Shown here piece by piece: positions 32,384-41,481 of a stretch of DNA of 64,000 bases. Position 1 is the first letter of the stretch. Each line of letters opens with the position of its first letter. The position numbers and the translations under genes were made by a program. Under the pieces are notes generated by a model. That model was not told the DNA's origin. It did not search any database and worked only from the letters and a program-made list of their open reading frames with translations. This stretch comes from RPQJ01 sp963696545. GTDB lineage: Bacteria; Pseudomonadota; Gammaproteobacteria; Steroidobacterales; Steroidobacteraceae. The stretch lies in NCBI GenBank assembly GCA_963696545.1, contig CAVOKQ010000008.1, forward strand, positions 186,001 to 250,000, in the 5' to 3' direction.

Positions 32384-33037
32384 ATGTCCGCGTACGAGCA
32401 AGTGAAATTCCTGACCAGCGCGAACCGGACGTCGCAGCTGCCGCCGGACGACGGGGTCGAGGTCTCGGTGTCCGGCCGGTCGAACGCCGGCAAGTCGAGC
32501 GCCATCAACGTGATCACCGGCCGCAAGGGGCTCGCGCGGACCAGCAAGGCGCCCGGCGCGACCCGGCTGATCAACTTTTTCGAGCTGGAACCGGGTCGCA
32601 GGCTGGTGGACCTGCCCGGCTACGGTTTCGCCGCGGTCCCGGGCGAAATGCGCCGTCACTGGGGCGAGCTGATTTCGGCGTACTTCGAGCGCCGCAAGTC
32701 GCTCAGGGGCGCGATCGTGGTCATGGATGTGCGCCACCCGCTCACCGAGAACGATTGCGACATGCTCGCGCTCGCCCAGTCGCGCGACGTGCCCGTGCAC
32801 ATCCTGCTGACAAAGGCCGACAAGCTTGGTCGAGGTGCCGCGAGCCAGGCCCTGGCCGGGGTGCGGCGCGAGGTGGGCTCCGGCGTAACCGTGCAGCTGT
32901 TCTCGTCGCTGAAGGGTGACGGACTGGAAGAGGCGCGACGCACGCTCGAGCGCATGCTCGACGGGCGCCAGAAAAAAGAAACCCCGGTTGGACCAGCGGA
33001 TCCAACCGGGGTAGGCAAACCCGGCGTTGGGGGATGA
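32384..33037 (+). CDS. engB: YihA/EngB family ribosome-biogenesis GTPase
   Basis: The 217-aa GTPase acts in assembly of the large ribosomal subunit. G motifs: G1 SGRSNAGKSSAINVI, G2 in KAPGATRLINFFEL, G3 DLPGYGFAAVP, G4 LLTKADKLGRG, G5 near QLFSSLKGDG. The ATG at 32384 starts at MSAYEQVKFLTSANRTSQLP, as in relatives; longer frames upstream overlap cytochrome c4. The last 20 or so codons run through a strong stem-loop (32981–33012) that looks like the terminator of an opposite-strand transcript, so the C-terminal tail KKETPVGPADPTGVGKPG is unlikely to be conserved. Confidence 0.95.
   Translation: MSAYEQVKFLTSANRTSQLPPDDGVEVSVSGRSNAGKSSAINVITGRKGLARTSKAPGATRLINFFELEPGRRLVDLPGYGFAAVPGEMRRHWGELISAYFERRKSLRGAIVVMDVRHPLTENDCDMLALAQSRDVPVHILLTKADKLGRGAASQALAGVRREVGSGVTVQLFSSLKGDGLEEARRTLERMLDGRQKKETPVGPADPTGVGKPGVGG
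32972..33012 (-). terminator. Strong rho-independent terminator overlapping the engB 3' end
   Basis: ACCCCGGTTGGA (32981–32992) pairs perfectly with TCCAACCGGGGT (33001–33012). The U-tract (TTTCTTTTTT) is present only on the minus strand, at 32980–32971, inside engB codons; the plus-strand side (AGGCAAACCC) has none. It therefore terminates minus-strand transcription although no protein gene is present there, supporting the candidate small RNA. Confidence 0.85.
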
Positions 33038-33093
33038 CCGGGTCATCGCCGCGCCCAGGGAGGCAGGCGGGCGACGAGCATCACGAGGACGCT
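32972..33093 (-). ncRNA. Candidate small RNA between engB and polA (Spot 42/ErsA position)
   Basis: On the minus strand a promoter-like pair, TTGAAC (33129–33124) and TCTAAT (33105–33100), is spaced by 18 bases. About 120 bases downstream of the expected start (near 33093) is a strong intrinsic terminator: a perfect 12-base-pair stem (33012–33001 with 32992–32981), 8-base loop, then TTTCTTTTTT. The predicted RNA of about 122 nt includes an exposed CCTGCCTCCCTGG run that could pair with ribosome sites, and a GATGACC/GGTCATC hairpin. In E. coli (Spot 42) and Pseudomonas (ErsA) an sRNA lies between polA and engB, on the polA strand, converging on engB, exactly as here. No sequence homology is claimed. 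Confidence 0.5.
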
Positions 33094-33275
33094 CAGGGGA
33101 TTAGATGGGGCCTTGCGCGCAAAGTTCAAATCGTCGCTAGAGCGCAGTTTTTTTTGACGATTGAACTGTCGTGTTAGCTGGCTCAGCGGCTTACGGCGTC
33201 TCGAGCAATATTTTCTGAAATATTACATATTGCAGAAGCCAGCGTGGCCCGCGCCTGGCCCGCGTCGGTCGCCCA
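33038..33275. other. Gene-free stretch with AT-rich palindrome
   Basis: No open frame with coding character is seen on either strand. The centre (33140–33235) is strikingly AT-rich for this genome. It contains the palindrome AATATTTTCTGAAATATT (33207–33224), an operator-like site with 7-base arms. The left part holds the small-RNA candidate, and the right end the terminator of the barrel gene. Confidence 0.6.
33124..33166. repeat. Inverted repeat in the engB–barrel intergenic region
   Basis: GTTCAAATCGTC (33124–33135) and GACGATTGAAC (33156–33166) are complementary except for one bulged base, and enclose a loop with a run of eight T. The left arm contains the -35 element proposed for the small RNA, so this could be an operator or part of a longer structured transcript. 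Confidence 0.5.
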
Positions 33276-33306
33276 TGAAAAAGGGCCCGCCGTTGCCGGC
33301 GGGCCC
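33272..33306 (-). terminator. Rho-independent terminator of the outer-membrane barrel gene
   Basis: GGGCCCGCCG (33283–33292) and CGGCGGGCCC (33297–33306) form a 10-base-pair stem with a four-base loop. On the minus strand it is followed by CTTTTTCATG. It lies 43 bases after the stop of the gene at 33349. Confidence 0.9.
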
Positions 33307-33348
33307 CTCTGTCAACACGCCACGATCGACGTGGCAGCGACTGATCGA

Positions 33349-34011
33349 TCAGAACTTGTAGAGGATCGAGAACATCAGGTTGTTGAAGTTGCCCGAGCCG
33401 GTGTCGTCGTTACCGAGGCTCGGCATGGCCTGCCACTCGAAGCGCGCGGCCCACGACTCCATGAAGTTGGCATCCACGCCCACGCCGCCGAAGAACTGGT
33501 TCGAGTTGTTCGACGCGTTGACCTTGGCAAGCTGGTTGTTCGTGGTCCCGTCGACGGCACGTGCCTTCAGGTCGACGCTGCCGAACATCGCACCGACGCG
33601 CCCGAACACTTCCCACGTGTCGTTGATCGGCCAGATGCCGAGCACGGACACCGGCCAGCCGTCGGCGCTCCACGTGCCCTTGACGATGCCGTCACCGCCG
33701 GTCGGCCTGGTCGCGTTGGCCTTGTAGGACGCGGAGCCCATGTCGATGTAGGCGACTTCCGCGGCCAGGTACGGCATCAGCCGGTAGCCGAACGTGAACA
33801 TGTACGGGGTCGCGTTCTGGTCGACGGTCGACTTGTCCACGAACCACGGAGCCGGAAGCGCCGCGTCGATGTTGTTGTCGAGCTTGGTCTCGTTGATGCT
33901 GATCTTGCTGTAGCCCATGCCCGCGCCGACATAGAAGCCAGTGTCGGTGGCAAAAGCAGGAGCCGTGGCAAGGGCAATGGCGGTGGCAAGCAAGCCGGTG
34001 GTGAATTTCAT
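33349..34011 (-). CDS. Outer-membrane beta-barrel protein (first of two)
   Basis: The 220-aa product has a signal peptide (TTGLLATAIALATAPAFA-T) and eight or so amphipathic strands: TGFYVGAGMGYSKISI, YMFTFGYRLMPYLAAEVAYI, WPVSVLGIWPINDTWEVFGR, NSNQFFGGVGVDANFMESWA and the terminal NNLMFSILYKF, which ends in Phe as BAM substrates do. It is of the OmpA/OmpW-like small barrel class. A second barrel gene of the same general kind lies just upstream. Ligand or role unknown. Confidence 0.85.
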   Translation of the reverse strand: MKFTTGLLATAIALATAPAFATDTGFYVGAGMGYSKISINETKLDNNIDAALPAPWFVDKSTVDQNATPYMFTFGYRLMPYLAAEVAYIDMGSASYKANATRPTGGDGIVKGTWSADGWPVSVLGIWPINDTWEVFGRVGAMFGSVDLKARAVDGTTNNQLAKVNASNNSNQFFGGVGVDANFMESWAARFEWQAMPSLGNDDTGSGNFNNLMFSILYKF

Positions 34012-34203
34012 GATGGTCCGTCCTATTGTTGGTTGGTCTGAGTCCAGTTCTGGACCGCACGAAAATCGCCGTGGGGCCCAGCACAGGCGTAATGCTACGC
34101 TGCAGCATAGGACCTGCGAAAGTGTGGTAAGTTCCTAGCTTGAGTTAACAGTCTGAGTCAAAAGGGCTTTTTAAGACTACTTGGGCGACTTGTGGCAAAT
34201 ACG

Positions 34204-34758
34204 CTACAGGAATGTCCAGGTCACTCCGACTGAGGCCAGATCCACCGTGTCGGCGCCCGAAATGTCGAAGAGTTCGTACTCCGCCCGGAAGCTCAGGCTC
34301 CAGATGCGGAACTGGGCGCCCACGCCGTAGGTGAAATCGGTGCCATCGTCGCCGCCCTTCAGGTCGAACCCGGACAGGGTGACGTCCGAGCTCCAGTCGA
34401 TGGCGCCAGCCCGCGCGAACAGATCGACCGGCCCCAGCGGGAGGAACCCGACGGCGGACAGCGAGGCGCCGCTGACATCAGTCTTGATCTTCTGGCCGTC
34501 GACCTTGTCCTCGCCGGAGCCGAGGTCGACGTAGTTCGCCTCGACCGACAGCCAGTCCAGGAACCTCCAGCCGGCGATCACCTTGTAGCCGGTGCTGCCG
34601 GCGTCATAGTCGAATTGCTGCCCGTCGAACCGGTCCTCGAACTTCACGCCGCCAGCGCCGACGCTGCCGCCGAAGTAGAAGCCGTTGTCAGCGGCGAGGG
34701 AGGGCGCTGCAGCGGATGCCGCAGCGGCAATCACAATCGAGGGCCAGGCGAATCTCAT
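34204..34758 (-). CDS. Outer-membrane beta-barrel protein (second of two)
   Basis: The 184-aa product has a signal peptide (IVIAAAASAAAPSLAADN) and barrel strands such as GFYFGGSVGAGGVKFEDRF, YKVIAGWRFLDWLSVEANYV, SLSAVGFLPLGPVDLFARAG, FTYGVGAQFRIWSLSFRAEY and the end VGVTWTFL with a C-terminal hydrophobic residue. It shares the NGFYFGG start and the overall size with the barrel at 33349, so the two may be old duplicates. It follows polA by 22 bases on the same strand. A terminator is not evident. Confidence 0.85.
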   Translation of the reverse strand: MRFAWPSIVIAAAASAAAPSLAADNGFYFGGSVGAGGVKFEDRFDGQQFDYDAGSTGYKVIAGWRFLDWLSVEANYVDLGSGEDKVDGQKIKTDVSGASLSAVGFLPLGPVDLFARAGAIDWSSDVTLSGFDLKGGDDGTDFTYGVGAQFRIWSLSFRAEYELFDISGADTVDLASVGVTWTFL

Positions 34759-34780
34759 GTTTCTGTCCTCCAGGCGGTGA

Positions 34781-37546
34781 TCAGTGCGCCTCGTCCCAGT
34801 TGGCGCCCGTTCCTATATCGACCTTGAGCGGCACGCGCAGTTCCACGGCGGAGACCATCAGTTCCTTCAGGCGGTGCGCGACGGCGTCCACCTGCTCTTC
34901 GCGCACCTCGAGCACCAGTTCGTCGTGCACCTGCATCACGAGCCGCGCCACGGCCCGGTCGCGCAGCAGCCAGTCGTGCACATCGATCATTGCGCGCTTG
35001 ATGATGTCGGCGGCGGTACCCTGCATCGGCGCGTTGATGGCACTGCGCTCGGCGTACTGGCGCAGCTGGTTGTTGCGCGAGCGGATGTCCGGCAGGTACA
35101 GCCGACGGCCGGCCACCGTCTCGACGAATCCCTGCTCTCGCGCCTGGGCGCGGGTCTCGTCCATGTAGCGCTTCACGCCCGGGTAACGCTGGAAGTAGAG
35201 CTCGACGTATTTCTGTGCCGCGCCACGCTCGATGCCGAGCTGTCGCGCGAGACCGAACGCCGACATGCCGTAGATCAGGCCGAAATTGATCGCCTTCGCG
35301 GCGCGGCGCTGGTCGGCGGTCACCTCGGCCGGCTGCATGCCGAACACCTCGGCCGCCGTCGCCTGGTGGATGTCCTGGTCTGCGGCGAACGCGGCGAGCA
35401 GGCCCTCGTCGCCGGACAGGTGCGCCATGATCCGGAGCTCGATCTGCGAGTAATCCGCTGCCATCAGCACGTGCCCGGGCGGCGCGACGAATGCCTGGCG
35501 GATGCGCCGGCCCTCCGGCGTGCGGATCGGGATGTTCTGCAGGTTCGGGTCGGTGGACGACAGCCGGCCGGTGGCCGCCACGGCCTGGTGATAGGACGTG
35601 TGCACGCGCCCGGTGCGTGGATCCACCTGCCCGGGCAGCTTGTCCGTGTAGGTGGAGCGCAGCTTCGCCATGCCGCGGTAGTCGAGGATCACGCGCGGCA
35701 GCTCGTAGGCGCCCGCGAGTTCCTCGAGCACGTCCTCCGCGGTCGACGGCTGGCCGGTCGCGGTCTTGCGCTGCACCGGCAGCCCGAGCTTGCCGAACAG
35801 CAATTCCTGCAACTGCTTTGGGGAATCGAGGTTGAACGGCGCGCCAGCAATGGCGTGTGCGGTCGCCTCGAGTTCCTGCAGCTTCTTCGCGAGCTCGTGG
35901 CTCTGCTTGCGCAGCATCGCCACGTCGATCAGCACGCCGTGATGCTCCATGTCGAGCAGTACCGGCACCAGCGGCTGCTCGATCTGCTCGTACAGCTGCC
36001 GAAGCTTCGGCAGCTGCTCGATCTGCGGCCACAGCGCAAGGTGCAGCTGCAGCGCGACGTCCGCGTCCTCTGCGGAATACTCGCCCGCGGTGTCGACCGG
36101 CACTTCGTTGAAGGGCAGTTGCTTCGCGCCCTTGCCGGCCACGTCCTCGTAGTGAATGGTCTCGACGCCGAGGTAGTGCTGCGCCACGGAATCCAGGTCG
36201 TGCCGCGTCGCCGTGCTGTTCAGCACGTACGACTCGAGCATCGAGTCGTAGCGCATGCCCCTGAGCTCGATGCCGTGGTTGCGCAGCACGTGCGCGTCGT
36301 ACTTGAGGTGATGACCGAGCTTCGCGCGCGCCGGGTCCTCGAGCAGCGGCTGCAGGCGTGCGAGCACGGCCTTGCGGTCGAGCTGGTCCGGCGCGCCCGG
36401 ATACGTGTGTGCAAGCGGAACGTACGCGGCGCGGCCCGGCTCGACGGCGAACGAGACTCCGACGATCTCGGCCTGCATGTAGTCGAGCGACGTGGTCTCC
36501 GTGTCGAACGACACGAGCTCGGCGGCCTCGAGGCGCTGCACCCACTCGTCGAACTGCTGCTGCTCCAGGACCAGGTCGTAGTGACGCTCGACCAAGCGGC
36601 GCCCACGCGCGACCGGGGGATCCGCCGTGTTCGCGCCGGCCGGCATTACTGCTGCGACCGGCGCGTCGGGCGAGGGCGGGGCGGACGTCTCGCCGCCGGG
36701 AAGCTGCTTCAGCAGTGAGCGCAGCTCGAGCTTCGTATACAGGCTGCGCAGCCGCTCGACGTCCGGTGCGGACGGCTTCAGGTCGCGCGGCTGCAACTCG
36801 AGTTCGAGGTCGCAGCTGATCGTCGCCAGCCGTCGCGACAGCGCAAGATCGCTCGTGTGCTCGCGCAGGCTCTCGCCGACCTTGCCCTCGATCTCGTCCT
36901 TGTGCTCGAGCAGGTTGTCGATCGTCGTGTACTGGTTGAGCCACTTCGCCGCGGTCTTCGGCCCGACCTTCGGCACGCCGGGGATGTTGTCCGATGCGTC
37001 GCCGACCAGCGCCAGGTAGTCGATGATCTGCTCGGGATACACGTCGAACTTGATCTTCACGCCCGCGCGGTCGAGCGACGTGCCGGTCATCGTGTTCACC
37101 AGCGAGATGCGCTCGTTGACGAGCTGCGCCATGTCCTTGTCACCGGTCGAGATCACGACGCGCATGCCTTCGCGTGCCGCGCGCTCGGCGAGCGTGCCGA
37201 TCACGTCGTCGGCCTCGACGCCGGGAACGCGCAGCAATGGCAGGCCGAGCGCCTCGACCGTCTCGATCAGTGGCGCAACCTGCGCGCGCAGGTCGTCCGG
37301 CATCGGCGGACGGTGGGCCTTGTACTCGGCGAACAGTTCGTCGCGAAAGGTCTTGCCGGGCGCGTCGAACACCACGGCGACCAGCGCCGGCTCGAGTTCC
37401 TTCTGCAGCTTCGCCAGCATGTTCAGCACGCCGAGCACGGCCCCGGTCGGCTCGCCCTTCGAGTTCGTCAGCGGCGGCAGCGCGTGGAAGGCCCGGTAGA
37501 GGTACGAGGAGCCGTCCACCAGCACCAGTGTGGGTGTCTCACCCAC
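34781..37546 (-). CDS. polA: DNA polymerase I
   Basis: The 921-aa enzyme fills gaps and removes RNA primers. Residues about 1–290 are the 5'-nuclease (TLVLVDGSSYLYRAFHALPP; VISTGDKDMAQLVNERI; LVGDASDNIPGVPKVGPKTA). The 3'-5' exonuclease begins near 345 with intact acids (SFDTETTSLDYM; LGHHLKYDAHVL). Polymerase motifs: A, MAADYSQIELRIMAHLSGDE (about 695); B, RRAAKAINFGLIYGMSAFGL; C, LVMQVHDELVLEV (about 868). The start is a GTG. The one at 37546 is chosen because AGGTG lies nine bases upstream; a GTG at 37558 is the alternative. Either way it overlaps lptM, forming a thioesterase–lptM–polA unit. Confidence 0.97.
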   Translation of the reverse strand: MGETPTLVLVDGSSYLYRAFHALPPLTNSKGEPTGAVLGVLNMLAKLQKELEPALVAVVFDAPGKTFRDELFAEYKAHRPPMPDDLRAQVAPLIETVEALGLPLLRVPGVEADDVIGTLAERAAREGMRVVISTGDKDMAQLVNERISLVNTMTGTSLDRAGVKIKFDVYPEQIIDYLALVGDASDNIPGVPKVGPKTAAKWLNQYTTIDNLLEHKDEIEGKVGESLREHTSDLALSRRLATISCDLELELQPRDLKPSAPDVERLRSLYTKLELRSLLKQLPGGETSAPPSPDAPVAAVMPAGANTADPPVARGRRLVERHYDLVLEQQQFDEWVQRLEAAELVSFDTETTSLDYMQAEIVGVSFAVEPGRAAYVPLAHTYPGAPDQLDRKAVLARLQPLLEDPARAKLGHHLKYDAHVLRNHGIELRGMRYDSMLESYVLNSTATRHDLDSVAQHYLGVETIHYEDVAGKGAKQLPFNEVPVDTAGEYSAEDADVALQLHLALWPQIEQLPKLRQLYEQIEQPLVPVLLDMEHHGVLIDVAMLRKQSHELAKKLQELEATAHAIAGAPFNLDSPKQLQELLFGKLGLPVQRKTATGQPSTAEDVLEELAGAYELPRVILDYRGMAKLRSTYTDKLPGQVDPRTGRVHTSYHQAVAATGRLSSTDPNLQNIPIRTPEGRRIRQAFVAPPGHVLMAADYSQIELRIMAHLSGDEGLLAAFAADQDIHQATAAEVFGMQPAEVTADQRRAAKAINFGLIYGMSAFGLARQLGIERGAAQKYVELYFQRYPGVKRYMDETRAQAREQGFVETVAGRRLYLPDIRSRNNQLRQYAERSAINAPMQGTAADIIKRAMIDVHDWLLRDRAVARLVMQVHDELVLEVREEQVDAVAHRLKELMVSAVELRVPLKVDIGTGANWDEAH

Positions 37547-37799
37547 CGGTCTTGTCACCTGCGGCCGGCGGCAACGACGGCGGCGTTTCGACCGGGGTGG
37601 CCGGGGTGCCCGGCGCAGTCGCGGGCGAGGAGGCGGGTGCCGTGGCCGGAGCAGCCGTCGGTGCACCGGCTGGCGCCGCAGGTCCCGGCCGGGTCGTCAC
37701 CGGGCCTGGCTTCTCCGGCAGGTACAGCGGACCCTTGAGCCCGCAGCCCGCGACCGTGAGCGCGGCGACCAGGACGGCGAGGCCAGCCCGGGCCATCAT
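37539..37799 (-). CDS. lptM: LptM-type small lipoprotein
   Basis: The 86-aa product has a lipoprotein signal (GLAVLVAALTVAGCGLKGPL, Cys near residue 19 or 20) followed at once by the LptM/YifL signature CGLKGPLYLPEKP. LptM assists oxidative maturation of the LptD–LptE translocon for lipopolysaccharide. The remainder is a Pro/Ala/Thr-rich tail, longer than in E. coli. The start lies in ATGATG at 37799/37796, overlapping the stop of the upstream thioesterase gene, and its own stop overlaps the polA start. DsbA, also encoded in this window, is tied to the same disulfide pathway of LptD. Confidence 0.88.
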   Translation of the reverse strand: MMARAGLAVLVAALTVAGCGLKGPLYLPEKPGPVTTRPGPAAPAGAPTAAPATAPASSPATAPGTPATPVETPPSLPPAAGDKTGG

Positions 37800-38251
37800 C
37801 GCCTTGCCGGTCCGGCCGAGGCCATGGCCGCGCCCTCGAGCACCGAAACCGTCAGCCGCGAGATGCACGTGAGGCGGCCCTGGTCATCCTCAATCCGGAT
37901 GTCCCAGACATGAATGCGGCTGCCCACGTGGATCGGCCGGGCGGTCCCGGTAACCCGCCCGCTGCGCGCCGAGCGGACGTGGTTGGCGTTCACCTCGACG
38001 CCGACGCAATAGAACCGCGACAGGTCGACGCAGTGCTGCGCGGCCACGCTGCCAAGCGACTCTGCCAGCACGACCGAGGCCCCGCCGTGCAGCAGGCCGA
38101 ACGGCTGGACCGTGCGGTGGTCCACCGGCATCGTCGCGCGAATGTAGTCCGGGCCGATCTCGACGAACTGGATGTCCAGATGCTCGTTGATCGTGCCGCG
38201 CGAATACTGCTGGATCTCGTCCAGCGTGAACGGTTTGAACCAGATGCTCAT
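37796..38251 (-). CDS. Hotdog-fold acyl-CoA thioesterase (PaaI/MenI-like)
   Basis: The 151-aa product has the hotdog thioesterase core: RATMPVDHRTVQPFGLLHGG and ASVVLAESLGSVAAQHCVDL hold the catalytic HGG-x-x-x-x-x-E arrangement, followed by YCVGVEVNANHVRSARSGRV and TGTARPIHVGSRIHVWDIRI. It hydrolyses an aromatic or acyl-CoA; YdiI/MenI is the closest well-known relative. The ATG at 38251 is used because upstream codons are unconserved in appearance. It is divergent from the acyl-CoA dehydrogenase gene, which may share its physiology. Confidence 0.88.
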   Translation of the reverse strand: MSIWFKPFTLDEIQQYSRGTINEHLDIQFVEIGPDYIRATMPVDHRTVQPFGLLHGGASVVLAESLGSVAAQHCVDLSRFYCVGVEVNANHVRSARSGRVTGTARPIHVGSRIHVWDIRIEDDQGRLTCISRLTVSVLEGAAMASAGPARR

Positions 38252-38375
38252 CCGGGGATCCCTGCCTGGGGTGGCGTGATTGTAACCCCCCGGCCCCCGG
38301 TTACCGCGCGTGGCGCCGCAGGCCCCGAAAGTGCAGAATTGCTGCAAAGCAAAAGGTCCGCACCGGAGCGTTCAC

Positions 38376-40157
38376 ATGACTGATTACCAGGCACCCCTGA
38401 AGCAGATGCGTTTCACGATCGAGCACCTCGTGGGGTTCGACGAGGTGAAGAAGCTGCCCCACTTCGACTCGGTGGATGCCGACACGGTCGAGGCGGTGCT
38501 GGAGGAGGCCGCGAAGTTCGCGTCCGGCGTGCTGGCCCCGATCAACTGGCTCGGTGACCAGCAGGGCGTGCGCGTGTTGAACGACGCCGTGCAGGTGCCG
38601 GCCGAGTTCTCCGATGCCTACACGAAGTTCTGCGAAGGCGGCTGGCCGGGCATCGCCGGCGATCCGGATTTCGGCGGCCAGGGCCTGCCGAAGACGATCG
38701 CGGTGGCCTGCGACGAGATGTGGGCGGCGTCGAACGTGGCGTTCGCGCTCTGCCCGGAGTTGTCGCAGGGCGCGATCCTCGCGATGGACCGTCACGGCAC
38801 CGACGAGCTCAAGGCGACGTACCTCGAGAAGCTGATCTCCGGCCAGTGGGCGGGCACGATGTGCCTCACCGAGCCGCAGGCGGGTTCGGACCTCTCGAGC
38901 CTGACGAGCCGCGCCGAGCCTAAGGGCGACCGCTACCTGATCACCGGCCAGAAGATCTACATCACGTGGGGCGACCACCCCATGGCCGAGAACATCATCC
39001 ACCTGGTGCTGGCGCGACTGCCGGACGCGCCGCCGGGGACGAAGGGCATCTCGCTGTTCCTGGTGCCCAAGTACAAGGTGAACGCCGACGGCTCGATCGG
39101 CGAGCCCAACGACAACCGCCCGGTGTCCGTCGAGCACAAGATGGGCATCCACGCGAGCCCGACCTGCGTGCTGGCGTTCGGCGACAAGGGCGGCGCCGAA
39201 GGCTTCCTGGTCGGCAAGGCCAATGAGGGCCTGGCCGCGATGTTCACGATGATGAACTACATGCGCCTCGGCGTCGGTGTGCAGGGCGTAGGTCTCGCTG
39301 ACAGCTCGTACCAGAAGTCGGTGTCGTACGCGCGCGAGCGCGTGCAGGGCCGCGCGCCGGGCGAGAAGGGCCGCGTCGCGATCATCCGTCACCCGGACGT
39401 GCGACGCATGCTGCTCACGATGCGCTCGTTGACGCAGGCAAGCCGCGCGGTGTGCTACTACACCGCTGCGTGCCTCGACCGTGCCAACCACGGCGACGAT
39501 GCGGAAGCGTCCGCGTTCTACCTGGCGCGGGCGGATCTGCTGACGCCGATCGCGAAGGCCTGGTGCACCGAGGCCGCACTCGAGGCGACGTCGTACGGCA
39601 TCCAGGTCCACGGCGGCATGGGGTACGTCGAGGAGACGGGCGTCGCGCAGTTCTACCGCGACGCGCGCATCGCGCCGATCTACGAGGGCACGAACGCGAT
39701 CCAGGCGATCGACCTGGTCGGTCGCAAGCTGCTGCGCGACGGCGGTGCCACGGTTTCGGCGTTCGTGTCCGACATGCGCGCCGTCGATGCGCCGCTCGCC
39801 AATGCCGGGAACGAGTTTGCAGTCGTGCGCAGCGCACTGGCGCGCGGACTCGACGAGCTGGTGCAGAGTTCGACCTACATCCTGACCGCCGACAAGAAGG
39901 ATCCGGAGCTGGTCAGTGCCGTCGCATTCAACTACCTGATGCTGATCGGCACGGTGATCGGCGGCTGGCAGCTGGCGCGCGGCGCGCTCGTGGCGCAAGA
40001 GCAGCTTGCGGCCGGCGGCGACAAGCCGTTCCTCGATGCGCAGGTCGTGATGGCGAGGTTCTACGCGGAGCAGGTGTTGCCACGCTGCACGGGCTACGCC
40101 GCAGCCATCCGCGCCGGCAGTGGCTCGATGATGGCGCTGAGCGCAGAGAACTTCTGA
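38376..40157 (+). CDS. Acyl-CoA dehydrogenase, long form (DmdC-like)
   Basis: The 593-aa FAD enzyme oxidises an acyl-CoA to the 2-enoyl-CoA. It has the N-terminal extension helix (LKQMRFTIEHLVGFDEV), the FAD-contact block GTMCLTEPQAGSDLSSLTSR, ITGQKIYITWGDHPMAENII, the catalytic-domain helices, IQVHGGMGYVEETGVAQFYR with RIAPIYEGTNAIQAIDLVGR, and an extra C-terminal domain (about 470–593). This long architecture is shared by DmdC (3-methylmercaptopropionyl-CoA dehydrogenase) and several FadE-like enzymes; the substrate cannot be fixed from sequence. It is followed 10 bases later by ubiC. Confidence 0.9.
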   Translation: MTDYQAPLKQMRFTIEHLVGFDEVKKLPHFDSVDADTVEAVLEEAAKFASGVLAPINWLGDQQGVRVLNDAVQVPAEFSDAYTKFCEGGWPGIAGDPDFGGQGLPKTIAVACDEMWAASNVAFALCPELSQGAILAMDRHGTDELKATYLEKLISGQWAGTMCLTEPQAGSDLSSLTSRAEPKGDRYLITGQKIYITWGDHPMAENIIHLVLARLPDAPPGTKGISLFLVPKYKVNADGSIGEPNDNRPVSVEHKMGIHASPTCVLAFGDKGGAEGFLVGKANEGLAAMFTMMNYMRLGVGVQGVGLADSSYQKSVSYARERVQGRAPGEKGRVAIIRHPDVRRMLLTMRSLTQASRAVCYYTAACLDRANHGDDAEASAFYLARADLLTPIAKAWCTEAALEATSYGIQVHGGMGYVEETGVAQFYRDARIAPIYEGTNAIQAIDLVGRKLLRDGGATVSAFVSDMRAVDAPLANAGNEFAVVRSALARGLDELVQSSTYILTADKKDPELVSAVAFNYLMLIGTVIGGWQLARGALVAQEQLAAGGDKPFLDAQVVMARFYAEQVLPRCTGYAAAIRAGSGSMMALSAENF

Positions 40158-40167
40158 TCGCATCTTC

Positions 40168-40746
40168 ATGTCGCGCCCGGCCCTGGGTCCGTCGATTGCT
40201 GCCGTCCCGGCTCCCGGCGCGGAAGCCTGGTCGCCGCTGGCTGCGCACCAGGGACGCGTGCCGGACTTGCTCGGGCCGTGGCTCGCCGAGCCGGGGCTGC
40301 TCACGGCTCGTGTGCGCGCAGCCTGCGGCGATGCGATGTCGCTGCGGCTGCTGCGGCTCGAGCGCGCGCCGCTCGCACCGCAGTTGCGCTGCGCGCTCGG
40401 CGTCGACGACGTGGATTGCCTGCTGCGCGAAGTCGAGATCGGCTGCGGTGCGACGCGCTGGATCTTCGCGCAGTCGGTGTTCCCCGAGTCGACCGTGCAG
40501 CGCTATCCGTGGCTCGCGGACCTCGGCGACAAGGGCCTCGGCGAGTCACTGGCGCGCATCGAGGACGTGCGGCGCGAGCCGCTCGAATACCTCGAACTCC
40601 CGAATTCGCACGAACTCGCCCGCGCGGCGCTCGGTACGTCGGATACGAGCCGTGCGCTGTGGGCGCGACGTGCCGTCTACCGGCTCGGTGGCTGGCCGAT
40701 TCTCGTGCAGGAAGTCTTCCTGCCCGCGCTCGGTCGCTGCGGCTGA
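40168..40746 (+). CDS. ubiC: Chorismate–pyruvate lyase family protein
   Basis: The 192-aa product shows UbiC features: RLLRLERAPLAPQLRCALGV, VLLREVEI-type LLREVEIGCGATRWIFAQSV, the Thr/Leu-rich PLEYLELPNSHELARAAL and the terminal LWARRAVYRLGGWPILVQEV with FLPAL. UbiC removes pyruvate from chorismate to give 4-hydroxybenzoate for ubiquinone; aroE, earlier in the window, feeds chorismate. The catalytic Arg and Glu (LWARR; VQEVFLP) are in place. Assignment is good but the N-terminal 30 residues are not typical. Confidence 0.88.
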   Translation: MSRPALGPSIAAVPAPGAEAWSPLAAHQGRVPDLLGPWLAEPGLLTARVRAACGDAMSLRLLRLERAPLAPQLRCALGVDDVDCLLREVEIGCGATRWIFAQSVFPESTVQRYPWLADLGDKGLGESLARIEDVRREPLEYLELPNSHELARAALGTSDTSRALWARRAVYRLGGWPILVQEVFLPALGRCG

Positions 40747-40767
40747 GCCTCTCCCCAGGAGCAAGCC

Positions 40768-41454
<687 letters not shown>

Positions 41455-41481
41455 GTCCGCGCCGGCGGGGGAGAAGTGGCC

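Noticed and set aside
34784..36718. Plus-strand open frame of 644 codons across polA
   Set aside because: Antisense shadow of polA with a His/Arg/Leu-biased composition and no recognisable family.
38301..40304. Minus-strand open frame of 667 codons across the acyl-CoA dehydrogenase gene
   Set aside because: Antisense shadow. The plus-strand product has all acyl-CoA dehydrogenase motifs; the minus-strand one has none.
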